From assembly GCA_016713005.1 (NCBI GenBank), contig JADJPY010000012.1, positions 124,001-188,000 on the forward strand: a DNA stretch of 64,000 nucleotides, written 5' to 3'. Shown here piece by piece: positions 50,561-61,580 of this stretch; within the stretch, counting starts at the first letter, position 1, and each line of letters begins with the position of its first letter. Below the pieces are notes generated by a model. The model was given only the letters and a program-made list of their open reading frames with translations, was not told the origin of the DNA and did not search any database. The translations under genes and the position numbers were made by a program. The DNA comes from Ramlibacter sp. (GTDB taxonomy: Bacteria > Pseudomonadota > Gammaproteobacteria > Burkholderiales > Burkholderiaceae_C).

Positions 50561-51010
50561 TCAGTAAGGCGACGGGTATCCCAGGGCGCCGAGCAGCAGG
50601 ATCTCCAGCGCCTCCATCTCGAGAGCCTCCATCTCGCCGGTTTCGTGGTCGTAGCCCTGCGCGTGCAACGCCCCGTGCACCATCAGGTGTGCGTAGTGGG
50701 CCTCAAGCGCCTTGCCCTGTTCGCGGGCCTCGCGAGCAACCACCGGGGCACACAGCACCAGGTCTGCCAGGACCAGGGGCGCGCGGGCGTAATGGAAGGT
50801 CAGCACATTGGTGGCGTAATCCTTGCCACGGAATTGCCGGTTCAGCGCACGACCTTCAGCCTGGCCGACGATGCGCACGGCGATCTCGGCCGGTCCGGCC
50901 AGCGCCAACCCGACCCAGCGGCGTGCCCGCGCCAGCGTCACGGCACGGCGGTGGCCGGACGGGCTGCCCATACCGGCAAACTGCAGGGACAGCTCAAGTT
51001 CATGCGTCAT
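50561..51010 (-). CDS. ybeY: Endoribonuclease / rRNA maturation factor YbeY
   Basis: 149 residues. Zinc site HGALHAQGYDHE near 113 (HxxxHxxxxxH), preceded by YATNVLTF and AHLMVHG. Needed for 16S 3'-end maturation and ribosome quality control. ATG 51010 is preceded by GGAGGCAAAA, which belongs to a dispersed-repeat copy filling the phoH-ybeY gap. Follows phoH as usual in proteobacteria. Confidence 0.94.
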   Translation of the reverse strand: MTHELELSLQFAGMGSPSGHRRAVTLARARRWVGLALAGPAEIAVRIVGQAEGRALNRQFRGKDYATNVLTFHYARAPLVLADLVLCAPVVAREAREQGKALEAHYAHLMVHGALHAQGYDHETGEMEALEMEALEILLLGALGYPSPY

Positions 51011-51063
51011 TTTTGCCTCCAGCCCGCGCCAGTGCTTGCTTGTGTGCTATCTATTTTATAGCG
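51011..51063 (-). repeat. Stem-GGAGGCC repeat, copy g, bridging phoH and ybeY
   Basis: Minus strand: stem GCTATAAAATAGATAGC (51061-51045), CACACAAGCAAGCACTGG, CGCGGGCTGGAGGCAAAA. The stem encodes the last residues and TAA stop of phoH, and GGAGG lies 5 bases before the ybeY ATG. The spacer between the two genes is nothing but this element. Confidence 0.85.
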
Positions 51064-52001
51064 TCGGACGCCTTGCGTGCGGCGTCATAGGCGTCCACGA
51101 TGCGCGCCACCAGAGGATGGCGCACCACGTCGGCACTGGTGAAGCGGGTGTGCGCGATGCCCTTGACGCGCCGCAGGATGCGTTCGGCCTCGATCAGCCC
51201 GCTGGCCTGGCCCTTGGGCAGGTCGATCTGGCTCACATCGCCGGTAACCACGGCCTTCGCGCCAAAGCCGATGCGCGTGAGGAACATCTTCATCTGCTCG
51301 GGTGTCGTGTTCTGAGCTTCGTCCAGGATGATGAAGGCGTTGTTCAGCGTGCGCCCACGCATGAAAGCCAGTGGTGCGATTTCCAGTGCCTGGCGCTCGA
51401 AGGCCTTGACCACCTTGTCAAAGCCCATCAGGTCGTACAGCGCGTCATACAGCGGTCGCAGGTAGGGGTCGACCTTCTGGCTCAGGTCTCCGGGCAGGAA
51501 GCCCAGCTTTTCACCGGCCTCCACAGCCGGTCGTGTCAGCACGATGCGCTGCACCGCGCTGCGCTCCAGCGCATCCACCGCCATCGCCACCGCCAGATAG
51601 GTCTTGCCGGTTCCGGCTGGGCCGATGCCGAAGGTGATGTCATGGCTGGCGATGTTGTCCAGGTAGACGCTCTGGTTGGGTGTGCGCGCCTTCAGGTCGG
51701 CTCGCCGGGTGTGCAGCACCATGGCACCGTCGGCGTCTTCGGCCATCGCGCTGTCGCCAGCCAGCATGAGCTGCACGGTCTCGGCAGAAATGGGCCGGGC
51801 CGCCATCTCGTACAGGGCCTGCAGCACCTCCATGGCGCGCTGTGCCCTGGCTTTGGGGCCGTCCACACGGAATTGCTCGTGGCGATGCGCCACGCTGACC
51901 TGCAGGCCCGCCTCGATGGCGCGCAGGTGCTCGTCGGTGGGACCACACAGATGGGACAGGCGCCGGTTGTCCGGCGGGGCAAAGGAATGTCGCAGAATCA
52001 C
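51051..52001 (-). CDS. PhoH-family ATPase
   Basis: 316 residues from GTG 52001, which matches the usual family start (VILRHSFAPPDNRRLSHLCG). PhoH/RNA-helicase-like P-loop domain: GIGPAGTGKTYLAVAMAVD near 127, TRPAVEAGEKLGFLPGD, IILDEAQNTTPEQMKMFLTR near 228 (Walker B), VVTGDVSQIDLP. Acts with YbeY in RNA metabolism; PhoH2 relatives are RNases/helicases. The C-terminal AIK and stop come from the repeat. Start is 28 bp from the divergent kinase gene. Confidence 0.93.
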   Translation of the reverse strand: MILRHSFAPPDNRRLSHLCGPTDEHLRAIEAGLQVSVAHRHEQFRVDGPKARAQRAMEVLQALYEMAARPISAETVQLMLAGDSAMAEDADGAMVLHTRRADLKARTPNQSVYLDNIASHDITFGIGPAGTGKTYLAVAMAVDALERSAVQRIVLTRPAVEAGEKLGFLPGDLSQKVDPYLRPLYDALYDLMGFDKVVKAFERQALEIAPLAFMRGRTLNNAFIILDEAQNTTPEQMKMFLTRIGFGAKAVVTGDVSQIDLPKGQASGLIEAERILRRVKGIAHTRFTSADVVRHPLVARIVDAYDAARKASDAIK

Positions 52002-52029
52002 CCACCGATTGTCGCTGAACGCCCCTGCC

Positions 52030-54243
52030 GTGTTGAACGAACCCGTTTCCCGTGACCCCGAAGCCGACGCCGCGCCAGTGCGCGTGCGCTTCCTGCTGGC
52101 GTCTCTGCTGATCGTGGTGTTCGCGCTGCTGTCGCTGGCCCGTGCCATGCAGGAACCGTCGCTGGGCTATCGCTTTGTCGAAACCGCCGCCGGGATCGAG
52201 GCTCGGCCTACGACGGATCGCGGGCCTGTCCTGCGCCAGGTGCGGGCGCTGGACGGTTCCGGGGGAATGCGCGTCCCGCTCTCGGCGCTGCTGATGACCG
52301 AAAGCGCCGGCATCCTCAACCTGTATGCCGAACACGAAGTGTTCTTTTCCGAGCACGCCAGATTGTGGCAATTGCTGCAGGGCCCCCAGGTTCGCATCGA
52401 GCACGCGCTGGGCCTCACCACCGCGCCGGTGCGTCCGAGAGAGCTCGACGAGCTGGGGCCGCGATTCTGGTTTCCCTGGGTGGTGGCGCTGATGTCCCTG
52501 TCGGTCGGATTGGCGGTGTGGGTTTTCCGGCCGGGGGATGTGTCGGCGCGTTGGTACATGCTGGCCAGCCTGGGCTATGCGTTCGGCATGTTGTGCACGG
52601 CGGGCTGGGGCTCGCGCCTGCTGACCCAGGCGCCAGAGCTTTGGCAGGAGCTTCACCTGGCCTCGCACGCCGGCTCGTTTCTGGTGTTGGGCGGGTTGTG
52701 CATGTTGCTGTGGCGCCACCCCAGTGCCCTGGGCCTGCCCTGGTTTCCGTGGGTGCTGGGCAGCGTGTGTGCGGCGTCGCTGCTGGTGGACGGCGCCCGG
52801 CTCGTGGATTCGATCGCGTTGGGATTTCGCCTTCCGGTCGTGCTGATCGGCGTGGCGCTGACCACCTTGTACGGCCTGCAGTGGCGTGCCAGCCAGGACG
52901 ACCCGGTCAAGCGGGCCCAGATCAAATGGCTGGGCCTGCTGCTGTTTGCGGCGCTGTCGGTGGTGTTTGTCGCCTACGCGTTCGGCGCCATGGGCTATGT
53001 GGTGCGTGCCCCGCAGAACTACGGGCTGGGGTGGGTCGCGCTGGTGTTCGTGGGTCTGGTGCCACTGGTCACCCGGGTGGGGCTGTTCCGGCTGGACCGC
53101 TGGTGGGCGACCGCCTGGCTGTGGTTCTTTGGGGGGCTGCTGGTGGTGGCGCTGGACATGCTGCTGCTGGTGTTGTTGCCGCTGAGCGGCGAGACGGCGC
53201 TGGCCGCCGCGCTGGCCTTGGGCGGCTGGCTGTATTTCCCCTTGCGCCAGGCCCTGTGGCGGCGGCTGGCGCGCGGTGTCCTGCCGGCCACGCGCGATGT
53301 CCTGCCCGACATCGTGGCCCTGATGGTGTCGGGGACGCGACCCGGCCAGGACGCCTCGATGCAGGCGCGCTGGATCCAGCTGTGGGACCGCGTCTTTCAG
53401 CCCCAGCACCTGCGTCCCTGCATCCATGAGGGTGAGGTGGGCATCGCCGGCGACGGGCGTGTTTTGCGCGTACCAGGCGTGGACGGTCTGGGTGGCCTGG
53501 AACTGCGTCTGGCGGCGCGCGGCGCCCGGTTGTTCAACCCCGGCGACTTGCGCCGTGCGGCAGAAATCGTGCAACTGGTGCGACAGGGCCTGGCGGCCCG
53601 TGCGTCGTATGAACGGGGCGCAGTGGAAGAGCGGGAGCGCATCGCCGCCGACCTGCACGACGACCTGGGTGCCCGGCTGCTCGGCATTGTTCAGTCGGCG
53701 GAAGCCGCGCAGGTGCCAAGGGTCGCTGCACTGGCGCGCCAGGCCATGGACGACATGCGCCTGAGCGTGCGCGGCATGACCGGCCGGCCGGTGCCAGCCT
53801 CGGTGGCGCTGGCGGATTGGCGTGCCGAACTGGTCGGCCGTCTGGACGCAGCGGGCTTTGAGGCAAGCTGGGAGGCCAGGGTGGCGCCCGACGACCCGGT
53901 GCTGCCTTCACGCCTGCACCTGCAGGTCACGCGTGTGCTGCGCGAAGCGGTTTCCAATGTGATCCGCCACAGCGGTGGCCATGTATGCCGCATCACCCTG
54001 GTGGTGGACGAACACACCCTCACGCTGGATGTGGAAGACGATGGCAGCGGCCTGGACGGTGCGCGTCGCGCCGGCATGGGGCTTCCGGGCATGGAGCGGC
54101 GCGCCCGCAACCTCGGGGGCAACCACTGGCTGGGACGGTCGGCGCTGGGCGGTGCTCAGGTGCACCTCTCGGTTCCCCTGTACCCGACGGCTGAGGCAGA
54201 CCCTGCGCCGCAGCACGGGTCATCCGCTAACATCGACGCATGA
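52030..54243 (+). CDS. Membrane sensor histidine kinase, NarL/DesK-type (HisKA_3)
   Basis: About 737 residues from GTG 52030 (TTG 52033 also fits; no Shine-Dalgarno). TM1 at ~15-35, a periplasmic region to ~145, then about eight hydrophobic helices to ~420 (integral sensor). Dimerisation box EERERIAADLHDDLGARL with phospho-His about 543, and an ATP domain with NVIRHSGG near 645 and DDGSGLDGARRAGMGLPGM near 670. Phosphorylates the response regulator whose ATG overlaps its stop. Signal unknown. Confidence 0.9.
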   Translation: MLNEPVSRDPEADAAPVRVRFLLASLLIVVFALLSLARAMQEPSLGYRFVETAAGIEARPTTDRGPVLRQVRALDGSGGMRVPLSALLMTESAGILNLYAEHEVFFSEHARLWQLLQGPQVRIEHALGLTTAPVRPRELDELGPRFWFPWVVALMSLSVGLAVWVFRPGDVSARWYMLASLGYAFGMLCTAGWGSRLLTQAPELWQELHLASHAGSFLVLGGLCMLLWRHPSALGLPWFPWVLGSVCAASLLVDGARLVDSIALGFRLPVVLIGVALTTLYGLQWRASQDDPVKRAQIKWLGLLLFAALSVVFVAYAFGAMGYVVRAPQNYGLGWVALVFVGLVPLVTRVGLFRLDRWWATAWLWFFGGLLVVALDMLLLVLLPLSGETALAAALALGGWLYFPLRQALWRRLARGVLPATRDVLPDIVALMVSGTRPGQDASMQARWIQLWDRVFQPQHLRPCIHEGEVGIAGDGRVLRVPGVDGLGGLELRLAARGARLFNPGDLRRAAEIVQLVRQGLAARASYERGAVEERERIAADLHDDLGARLLGIVQSAEAAQVPRVAALARQAMDDMRLSVRGMTGRPVPASVALADWRAELVGRLDAAGFEASWEARVAPDDPVLPSRLHLQVTRVLREAVSNVIRHSGGHVCRITLVVDEHTLTLDVEDDGSGLDGARRAGMGLPGMERRARNLGGNHWLGRSALGGAQVHLSVPLYPTAEADPAPQHGSSANIDA

Positions 54244-54899
54244 AGCACGCACTCGTCGTCGAGGATCTGCCGGACATCCGCAGCTGGCTGGGCGACGTCG
54301 CGCGGGCGGCCTTCCCGGAGCTGGCGGTGCGCTCGGTGGCGCGCCGCGACGAAGCCCTGGCCTGCGTCGCCACCGATTCGTTTGATCTGGCCCTGATTGA
54401 CCTGGGTCTGCCCGACGGCAGCGGCATCGATGTGGTGGCCGCCCTGCGCCGACACCAGCCGCAATCGTTTGGCGTGGTGGTCACCATCTACGACGACGAT
54501 GATCACCTGTTCCCGGCGTTGCAGGCGGGCGCCTTTGGCTACCTCCTCAAGGAGCAACCGCAGGACACGCTGGTGGCGCAACTGCTGCGCATGACCCAGG
54601 GCGAGCCTCCGCTGTCGCCGCCCATTGCCCGGCGCGTGCTGGCCCATTTCGCCAGCGCCACGCAGCGGCGCAGTGACCTTGTGCGCCAGCTTGAGGGCGA
54701 AGTCAGCCTGACCGAACGGGAGACCGAGGTGCTTCAGCGCGTGGCCAAGGGCTATACCCTGCCCGAGATCGCGCAACAGTTCGGCCTGTCGCGCCACACC
54801 ATTGCCGACCACATCAAGCAGGTCTACCGCAAGCTCAACGTGTCCTCGCGCGCCGAGGCGGCGCTGGAGGCGGCCAGGCGCGGGCTGGTCAAGCCGTGA
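54240..54899 (+). CDS. NarL/FixJ-family response regulator
   Basis: 219 residues. Receiver ~1-120: acidic pair ED (8-9), phospho-acceptor Asp54 in LALIDLGLPDGSG, Lys in GYLLKE near 103. LuxR HTH ~150-215: LTERETEVLQRVAKGYTLPEIA and HTIADHIKQVYRKLNVSSR. ATGA overlap with the kinase makes a clear two-component pair. Target genes unknown. ruvA begins 10 bp later. Confidence 0.93.
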   Translation: MKHALVVEDLPDIRSWLGDVARAAFPELAVRSVARRDEALACVATDSFDLALIDLGLPDGSGIDVVAALRRHQPQSFGVVVTIYDDDDHLFPALQAGAFGYLLKEQPQDTLVAQLLRMTQGEPPLSPPIARRVLAHFASATQRRSDLVRQLEGEVSLTERETEVLQRVAKGYTLPEIAQQFGLSRHTIADHIKQVYRKLNVSSRAEAALEAARRGLVKP

Positions 54900-54909
54900 G
54901 GGCCTCGCC

Positions 54910-55485
54910 ATGATTGGTCAACTGAGGGGCACGCTGGTCGCCAGGAATCCGCCGCAGGTGCTGCTGGATTGCCATGGCGTGGGCTACGAGGTCGATGTGC
55001 CCATGAGCACCTTCTACAACCTGCCAGCGCTGGGCGAGGCGGTCACCCTGCTGACGCATTTTGTGGTGCGCGAGGACGCGCAGATCCTGTTCGGTTTTGC
55101 CACCGCCAGCGAGCGCGAGGCGTTTCGCCAGTTGATCCGCATCAGCGGGGTGGGGCCGCGCACGGCACTCAGCGTGCTCAGCGGCATGAGCGTTGCCGAC
55201 ATTGCCCAGGCCGTGACGGCGCAAGACGCGGGACGGTTCACCAAAGTGCCCGGCATCGGCAAGAAAACCGCCGAGCGCCTGCTGCTGGAACTCAAGGGCA
55301 AGCTCGGCGCCGACCTGGGCGTTGCCGGCGCGGTGGTGGCCAGCGACGCGCAGGCCGACATCCTGCAGGCGCTGCAGGCGCTGGGCTACAGCGACAAGGA
55401 AGCCGCGCTCGCGCTCAAGGCCCTGCCCGGTGACGTGGGTGTGAGCGAGGGTATCAAGCTCGCCCTGAAGGCACTGGCGCGCTAG
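54910..55485 (+). CDS. ruvA: Holliday junction DNA helicase subunit RuvA
   Basis: 191 residues. N-terminal OB fold (MIGQLRGTLVARNPPQVLLD), helix-hairpin-helix pair in the middle (ISGVGPRTALSVLSG; VPGIGKKTAERLLLELKGK) and C-terminal RuvB-binding domain (ILQALQALGYSDKEA). Tetramer that holds the four-way junction. Directly followed by ruvB with no gap. Confidence 0.97.
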   Translation: MIGQLRGTLVARNPPQVLLDCHGVGYEVDVPMSTFYNLPALGEAVTLLTHFVVREDAQILFGFATASEREAFRQLIRISGVGPRTALSVLSGMSVADIAQAVTAQDAGRFTKVPGIGKKTAERLLLELKGKLGADLGVAGAVVASDAQADILQALQALGYSDKEAALALKALPGDVGVSEGIKLALKALAR

Positions 55486-56550
<1,065 letters not shown>

Positions 56551-56559
56551 TCTCCCGCC

Positions 56560-57852
56560 ATGGCCCTCCCACCTCTTCAACGCCGCTGGTTCTGGATCTT
56601 GGGTGGCGTGGTGTTCGCGGCGGCACTTCTCGCGGGTGGCCTTGGCCTGCGCAGTCCCCAGGTGGATGCGGTGCAGCTTCGACAGGCGCCGCTGGTGCGC
56701 ACGCTGCAGTTTTCAGCGCGGGTGGCCACGCTGTCGCGGGTGGATGTGGGCAGCACCATCACCGGTCGGGTGGCGCAGGTGCTGGTGGCTGAGGGCGCTC
56801 AGGTTCGCAGGGGCGATGCCCTGCTGCGGCTGGAGTCTGACGAACTGGTCGCCGCCGTGACGCAGGCGGTGGCCGCTGAGCGCCAGGCCGCCGCACGACT
56901 GGCCGGGCTGCGCAGCACCGGACGTTCGGCCGCCGGCGCGGCGCTGGCCCAGGCCGACGCCACGCTGCGTGCCGCGCAGGCCGAGCTCGCGCGGGTGGAG
57001 CAACTGGTGGCGCAAGGCTTCTTGAGCGGCTCGCGTCTGGACGATGCGCGCCGCGCGGTTGAGGTGGCGCAGGCCCAACAGGCCAGCGCCCGTGCCCAGT
57101 CGCAGGCCAACGCCGAGGCCGGAACCGACCTGGTGCAGGCCCAGGCCCAGCTGGCGGTGGCCCAGGCGGCCACGCAGTCGGCCCGTGCGCGACTGGCGCA
57201 AGCTGTGGTTCTGGCACCGGCGGATGCCAAAGTGCTGGCGCGCGATGTGGAGCCTGGCCAGATCGTGCAGCCCGGCAAGTCGCTGCTCAGTCTGGCACTG
57301 GCTGGCCCCACCCAGCTGCTGGCGCCGGTGGATGAGCGCTTTCTGGACCAGCTGCTGGTGGGTCAACCCGCCACCGTGGTGGCCGACGCTTTTGCCAACC
57401 AGCGCTTTGCGGCGCGGGTGCTGTCCATTGCGCCCGCGGTGGACGCCCAGCGCGGTGCAGTGGAAGTGAAGTTCACTTTGTTGCAGGCGCCGCCGGCCTA
57501 CTTGCGCGAGGACATGACCCTCTCGGTGGAAGTGGAAACCGCGCGCCGCGAGCGCGCACTGGTTATCCCGCTGGCGGCTTTGCGAGGCAGTACGCCCGAC
57601 GGCCTGGCGACGGTGCTGGTCAGCGCCGACGGAAAGGCCGGCACACGCGCCGTGCGGCTGGGCCTGCGCACGCTGGACGCAGCCGAGGTGCTGGAGGGCC
57701 TGGCGCCGGGCGAAAGCGTGCTGCTCGGTGGGGAACAGCACGATGGCCAGCGCGTGCGGGTCAGGACGGTGGACTGGAAGCCCGGTCAAGTGGCGGCCCC
57801 CGGCGCAGCTCCGGACGCCGGTGCTGCGCTGAGCAACGCCATGGGGCGTTGA
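56560..57852 (+). CDS. Periplasmic adaptor (MacA/HlyD-type) of an ABC export system
   Basis: 430 residues. Membrane anchor ~8-28 (WILGGVVFAAALLAGGLGL). Barrel-sandwich lipoyl halves flank a long Ala/Gln coiled-coil hairpin at ~100-205 (AQAELARVEQLVAQGFLSGSR and the QAQAQLAVAQAATQ run), then beta-barrel (TQLLAPVDERFLDQL) and membrane-proximal domains. Links an inner-membrane transporter to an outer-membrane channel. Followed by permease and ATPase genes. Confidence 0.9.
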   Translation: MALPPLQRRWFWILGGVVFAAALLAGGLGLRSPQVDAVQLRQAPLVRTLQFSARVATLSRVDVGSTITGRVAQVLVAEGAQVRRGDALLRLESDELVAAVTQAVAAERQAAARLAGLRSTGRSAAGAALAQADATLRAAQAELARVEQLVAQGFLSGSRLDDARRAVEVAQAQQASARAQSQANAEAGTDLVQAQAQLAVAQAATQSARARLAQAVVLAPADAKVLARDVEPGQIVQPGKSLLSLALAGPTQLLAPVDERFLDQLLVGQPATVVADAFANQRFAARVLSIAPAVDAQRGAVEVKFTLLQAPPAYLREDMTLSVEVETARRERALVIPLAALRGSTPDGLATVLVSADGKAGTRAVRLGLRTLDAAEVLEGLAPGESVLLGGEQHDGQRVRVRTVDWKPGQVAAPGAAPDAGAALSNAMGR

Positions 57853-57858
57853 GCCTTC

Positions 57859-59085
57859 ATGACACCCTGGCTTGGTTTCGAACTGCGCGTGGCGCTGCGC
57901 TTTCTGCGCGAAGGCCGCATGCAGACGCTGCTGATCATCGTGGGGGTGGCGGCGGGCGTGGCGGTGATCGCCTACATTTCGGCGCTTATCAGCGGCCTGC
58001 AGGGCAATACGCTCAACAAGACACTGGGCGCACAGGCGCATGTCAGCGTTCGCTCGCCCGACGACGTGGTCGTGCCTGCTGCTGTGCCCGAGCCAGGCGC
58101 GACCGAGCTCACGCAAACCCAGCCACGGGCCCAGCGCCTGCGCTCAGTGGCCAACTGGCAGGCGCTGGTGCCGCTGCTTGAACGCATGCCGGCCATCGCG
58201 GCCGTGTCTCCCATGGTCACTGGCGGCGGCCTGGCCCTGCGTGGCGAGGCCACACAGGCCATCTCGATCGTTGGCGTGGAACTCGACCGCTACGACCGCA
58301 TCGTGGGCCTGCGCGGCAAGGTCGTCCGCGGCAGCGCACGCCTTGCGCCCGGCGAGGCCATCCTGGGCAGCGACCTGGCCGCCGATCTGGGCGTGCATGT
58401 GGGCGATCGCCTTACCTTGCAAACGGGCCCCGTGAGCGATGCTGTGCGCGTGACAGCGCTGGTGGACCTGGGTGCGAAAGAGCTGAACCGCCGCACCGTC
58501 ATCGTGCCGTTGCGCGCCGCGCAAAGCCTCCTGGGCCTGCCCGGGGGTGCGACCAACATCGACCTGACCGTGAAGGATGTGTGGGCGGCGCAGGCGCTGG
58601 CCGACAGCCTTCGACGCCAGTTTCCCTACAAGATTGAAAGCTGGCAGGAAAGCAACGCACAGCTGGTCTCGGCGCTCAACGCCCAGTCGGTGAGTACCGG
58701 CTTGATCCGCGCTGTGGTGCTGGTGGTGGTGGTGCTGGGCATCGCCAGCGTGCTGGTGGTGTCCGTGGTCCAAAAGGGCAAGGAGATCGGCATCTTGCGC
58801 GCCATGGGCGCCACGCGAGGGCAGATCCTGCGCCTGTTCCTGGTCCAGGGCGCGGTGGTCGGCGCGCTGGGTTCGGTGCTCGGGCTTGTTCTGGCCGTGG
58901 CCATGATCTGGCTGTTCACCAACTTCGTGCGTGGCTCCGACGGCCTGCCGCTGTTTGCGATCACGCTGCCGCCGCTGCTGGGGCTGCAGGTCGCGATGAT
59001 TGCCACGGTGTGCGGCGTTCTGGCTGCGATTGCACCCGCCCGTCGCGCCGCCGCGATGGACCCGGCGCTGGCCATCCGGATCTGA
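57859..59085 (+). CDS. FtsX-domain ABC permease (MacB/LolC-like)
   Basis: 408 residues: TM1 at ~20-45, a large periplasmic MacB_PCD-type domain at ~50-270, and three C-terminal helices (~277-300, 325-350, 370-395) of an FtsX domain with KGKEIGILRAMGATRGQILR, the motif linking to the ATPase. Half-size permease, so it works as a dimer with the separate ATPase downstream, unlike fused MacB. Lipoprotein-release (LolCE) or heterocyst DevC-like use is possible; substrate unknown. Confidence 0.88.
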   Translation: MTPWLGFELRVALRFLREGRMQTLLIIVGVAAGVAVIAYISALISGLQGNTLNKTLGAQAHVSVRSPDDVVVPAAVPEPGATELTQTQPRAQRLRSVANWQALVPLLERMPAIAAVSPMVTGGGLALRGEATQAISIVGVELDRYDRIVGLRGKVVRGSARLAPGEAILGSDLAADLGVHVGDRLTLQTGPVSDAVRVTALVDLGAKELNRRTVIVPLRAAQSLLGLPGGATNIDLTVKDVWAAQALADSLRRQFPYKIESWQESNAQLVSALNAQSVSTGLIRAVVLVVVVLGIASVLVVSVVQKGKEIGILRAMGATRGQILRLFLVQGAVVGALGSVLGLVLAVAMIWLFTNFVRGSDGLPLFAITLPPLLGLQVAMIATVCGVLAAIAPARRAAAMDPALAIRI

Positions 59086-59089
59086 CGCC

Positions 59090-59809
<720 letters not shown>

Positions 59810-60269
59810 GAAGTTGCGCCGCATAGTAGGTCGACAGCACCCAGACCTGCGACATCGGCAGCGGTGAGACAAACCGGTTCACCGCCAGCAACGAGTCGCT
59901 GAGCATGAAGAACCCTGCGCCGATCGCCACGCCCAGTGCGGCCCGATCGCGCAGCACCGCAGCGCGGCCGATCGCCTGTGCGGCCATCAGGGCGATGACC
60001 ACCACGTAGGCGGCCACGGGGATGCGCAGCGCCACCGGCAGGCCGCCCTGCCACAGGAAGGCGTACATGCCGCCGCCCACGGCCAGCGTCGCGGCCAGCG
60101 CGCCACGGCTGGCGAACCAGGGCGCGTCGCGGCGGAACAGCGCGATGTACAGCAGGTGGGCCACGAGGAAACTGACCAGGCCGGGGATGAAGAAGCCCGG
60201 GAACATCAGGAAGGCGTCACCCGCCAGCGAAGCGGCGAGTGCGGCCGCCAGGAGCCACTTTTCAAAGGA

Positions 60270-60325
60270 AAATCGGCCTCCAGGCCGCATGGGTGCTTGC
60301 TGACCCACTACAAAAACAATAGCAA
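60270..60325 (-). repeat. Stem-GGAGGCC repeat, copy h, in frame in AGMO-YhhN
   Basis: Minus strand: TTGCTATTGTTTTTGTAGTG (stem), GGTCAGCAAGCACCCATGCG, GCCTGGAGGCCGATTTT. It is sense to the gene and read as VFVVGQQAPMRPGGRF, at residues ~396-411. Confidence 0.7.
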
Positions 60326-61580
60326 TCAGCATGGTCAGCGGCTTGAACACGCGGTGCAGTTCGATGTGCCCCAGTGCGGCCGTGGCGGTTGCCAGTGCGG
60401 CAGATTCGATCATCAGTGCAACTGTCATGGTGATGCGGCCCTGCAGCACCGCGCCCACGGCCCACAGGCCTGCGCACAGCGCTCCCACCCACACGCCAGC
60501 CTGCGCCAGCGGCATGCGGTCGGCAAACCAGAGGAAAGCCGCCACGCCTTGCAGAAGCAGCACGAACTGTATGGCCCCGAACACCATCACAGCGCGGCTC
60601 ATCGGCGGGTGGTACGTCGGCACGCGGTCGATATCGAAAGCATGCACCGGATCGCTGGCAGCCAGGTCCGCCGGGCGCCAGCCGGGGGGCTTGAACCAGA
60701 CCCGCAACTTGTCGCCCCAGCGCCGGGTGCGCCAGCTGTCGCGCGCCAGCGCCGCGTACACCTCGGCATTGGCCCACAGCGGGTCCCAGCTGTGCAGCGG
60801 CTTGCGCGTGCCGTAGACGCACTTCTCGTCTTCCTCCCTGAAGCTGCCGAACAGCCGGTCCCAGATGATCAGGATGCCGCCGTAATTGCGGTCGAGGTAG
60901 CGGTCGTTCACGGCGTGGTGAACCCGGTGGTTGGAGGGGCTGCAGAACCAGCGGTCGAACCAGCCGAGCTTGGGCACGTGCTCGGTGTGCACCCAGAACT
61001 GGTAGAGCAGGTCGACAAGGGCCACCACGCCAAACACCAGTGGCGGTACACCGGCCACGGCCATCGGCAGGTAGAAGATCCATCCCAGCAGCGCGCCGCT
61101 GCTGGTCTGGCGCAGCGCGGTGGACAGGTTGTAGTCCTGGCTCTGGTGGTGCACCACGTGCGCGGCCCAGAACACCGCCACCTCATGGCCCGCCCGGTGC
61201 AGCCAGTAGTAGCAGAAGTCGTAGAACAGCAGCGCCAGCAGCCAGCCGGCCCAGGTGGTCCAGAAGGCGTGGTCGGGAAACAGCGCCACCGACGAATACA
61301 CGGCGGTGTAGATGCCGACGCGCAACAGCCGGGTGAAGACCGCGCTGATCTGGCTGAGCATGCCCAGCCCGATGCTGTTGATGGCGTCGTTCAGGCGGTA
61401 GGTATTGCGTTTTCTGGCCAGACCCCAGGCGAATTCCGCCGCGATGAGCAGGAAGAACACCGGGGTGGCCAGGACGATGATCTGGCTGGGGCTGAGGGTC
61501 ATGGGCTCATTGTCGGCGGCCTGCCTGGCGGATGCTGCTGGTGCCTTCCCTGAGGCTGCAGCAGGTGTCCGGAGCGGCTT

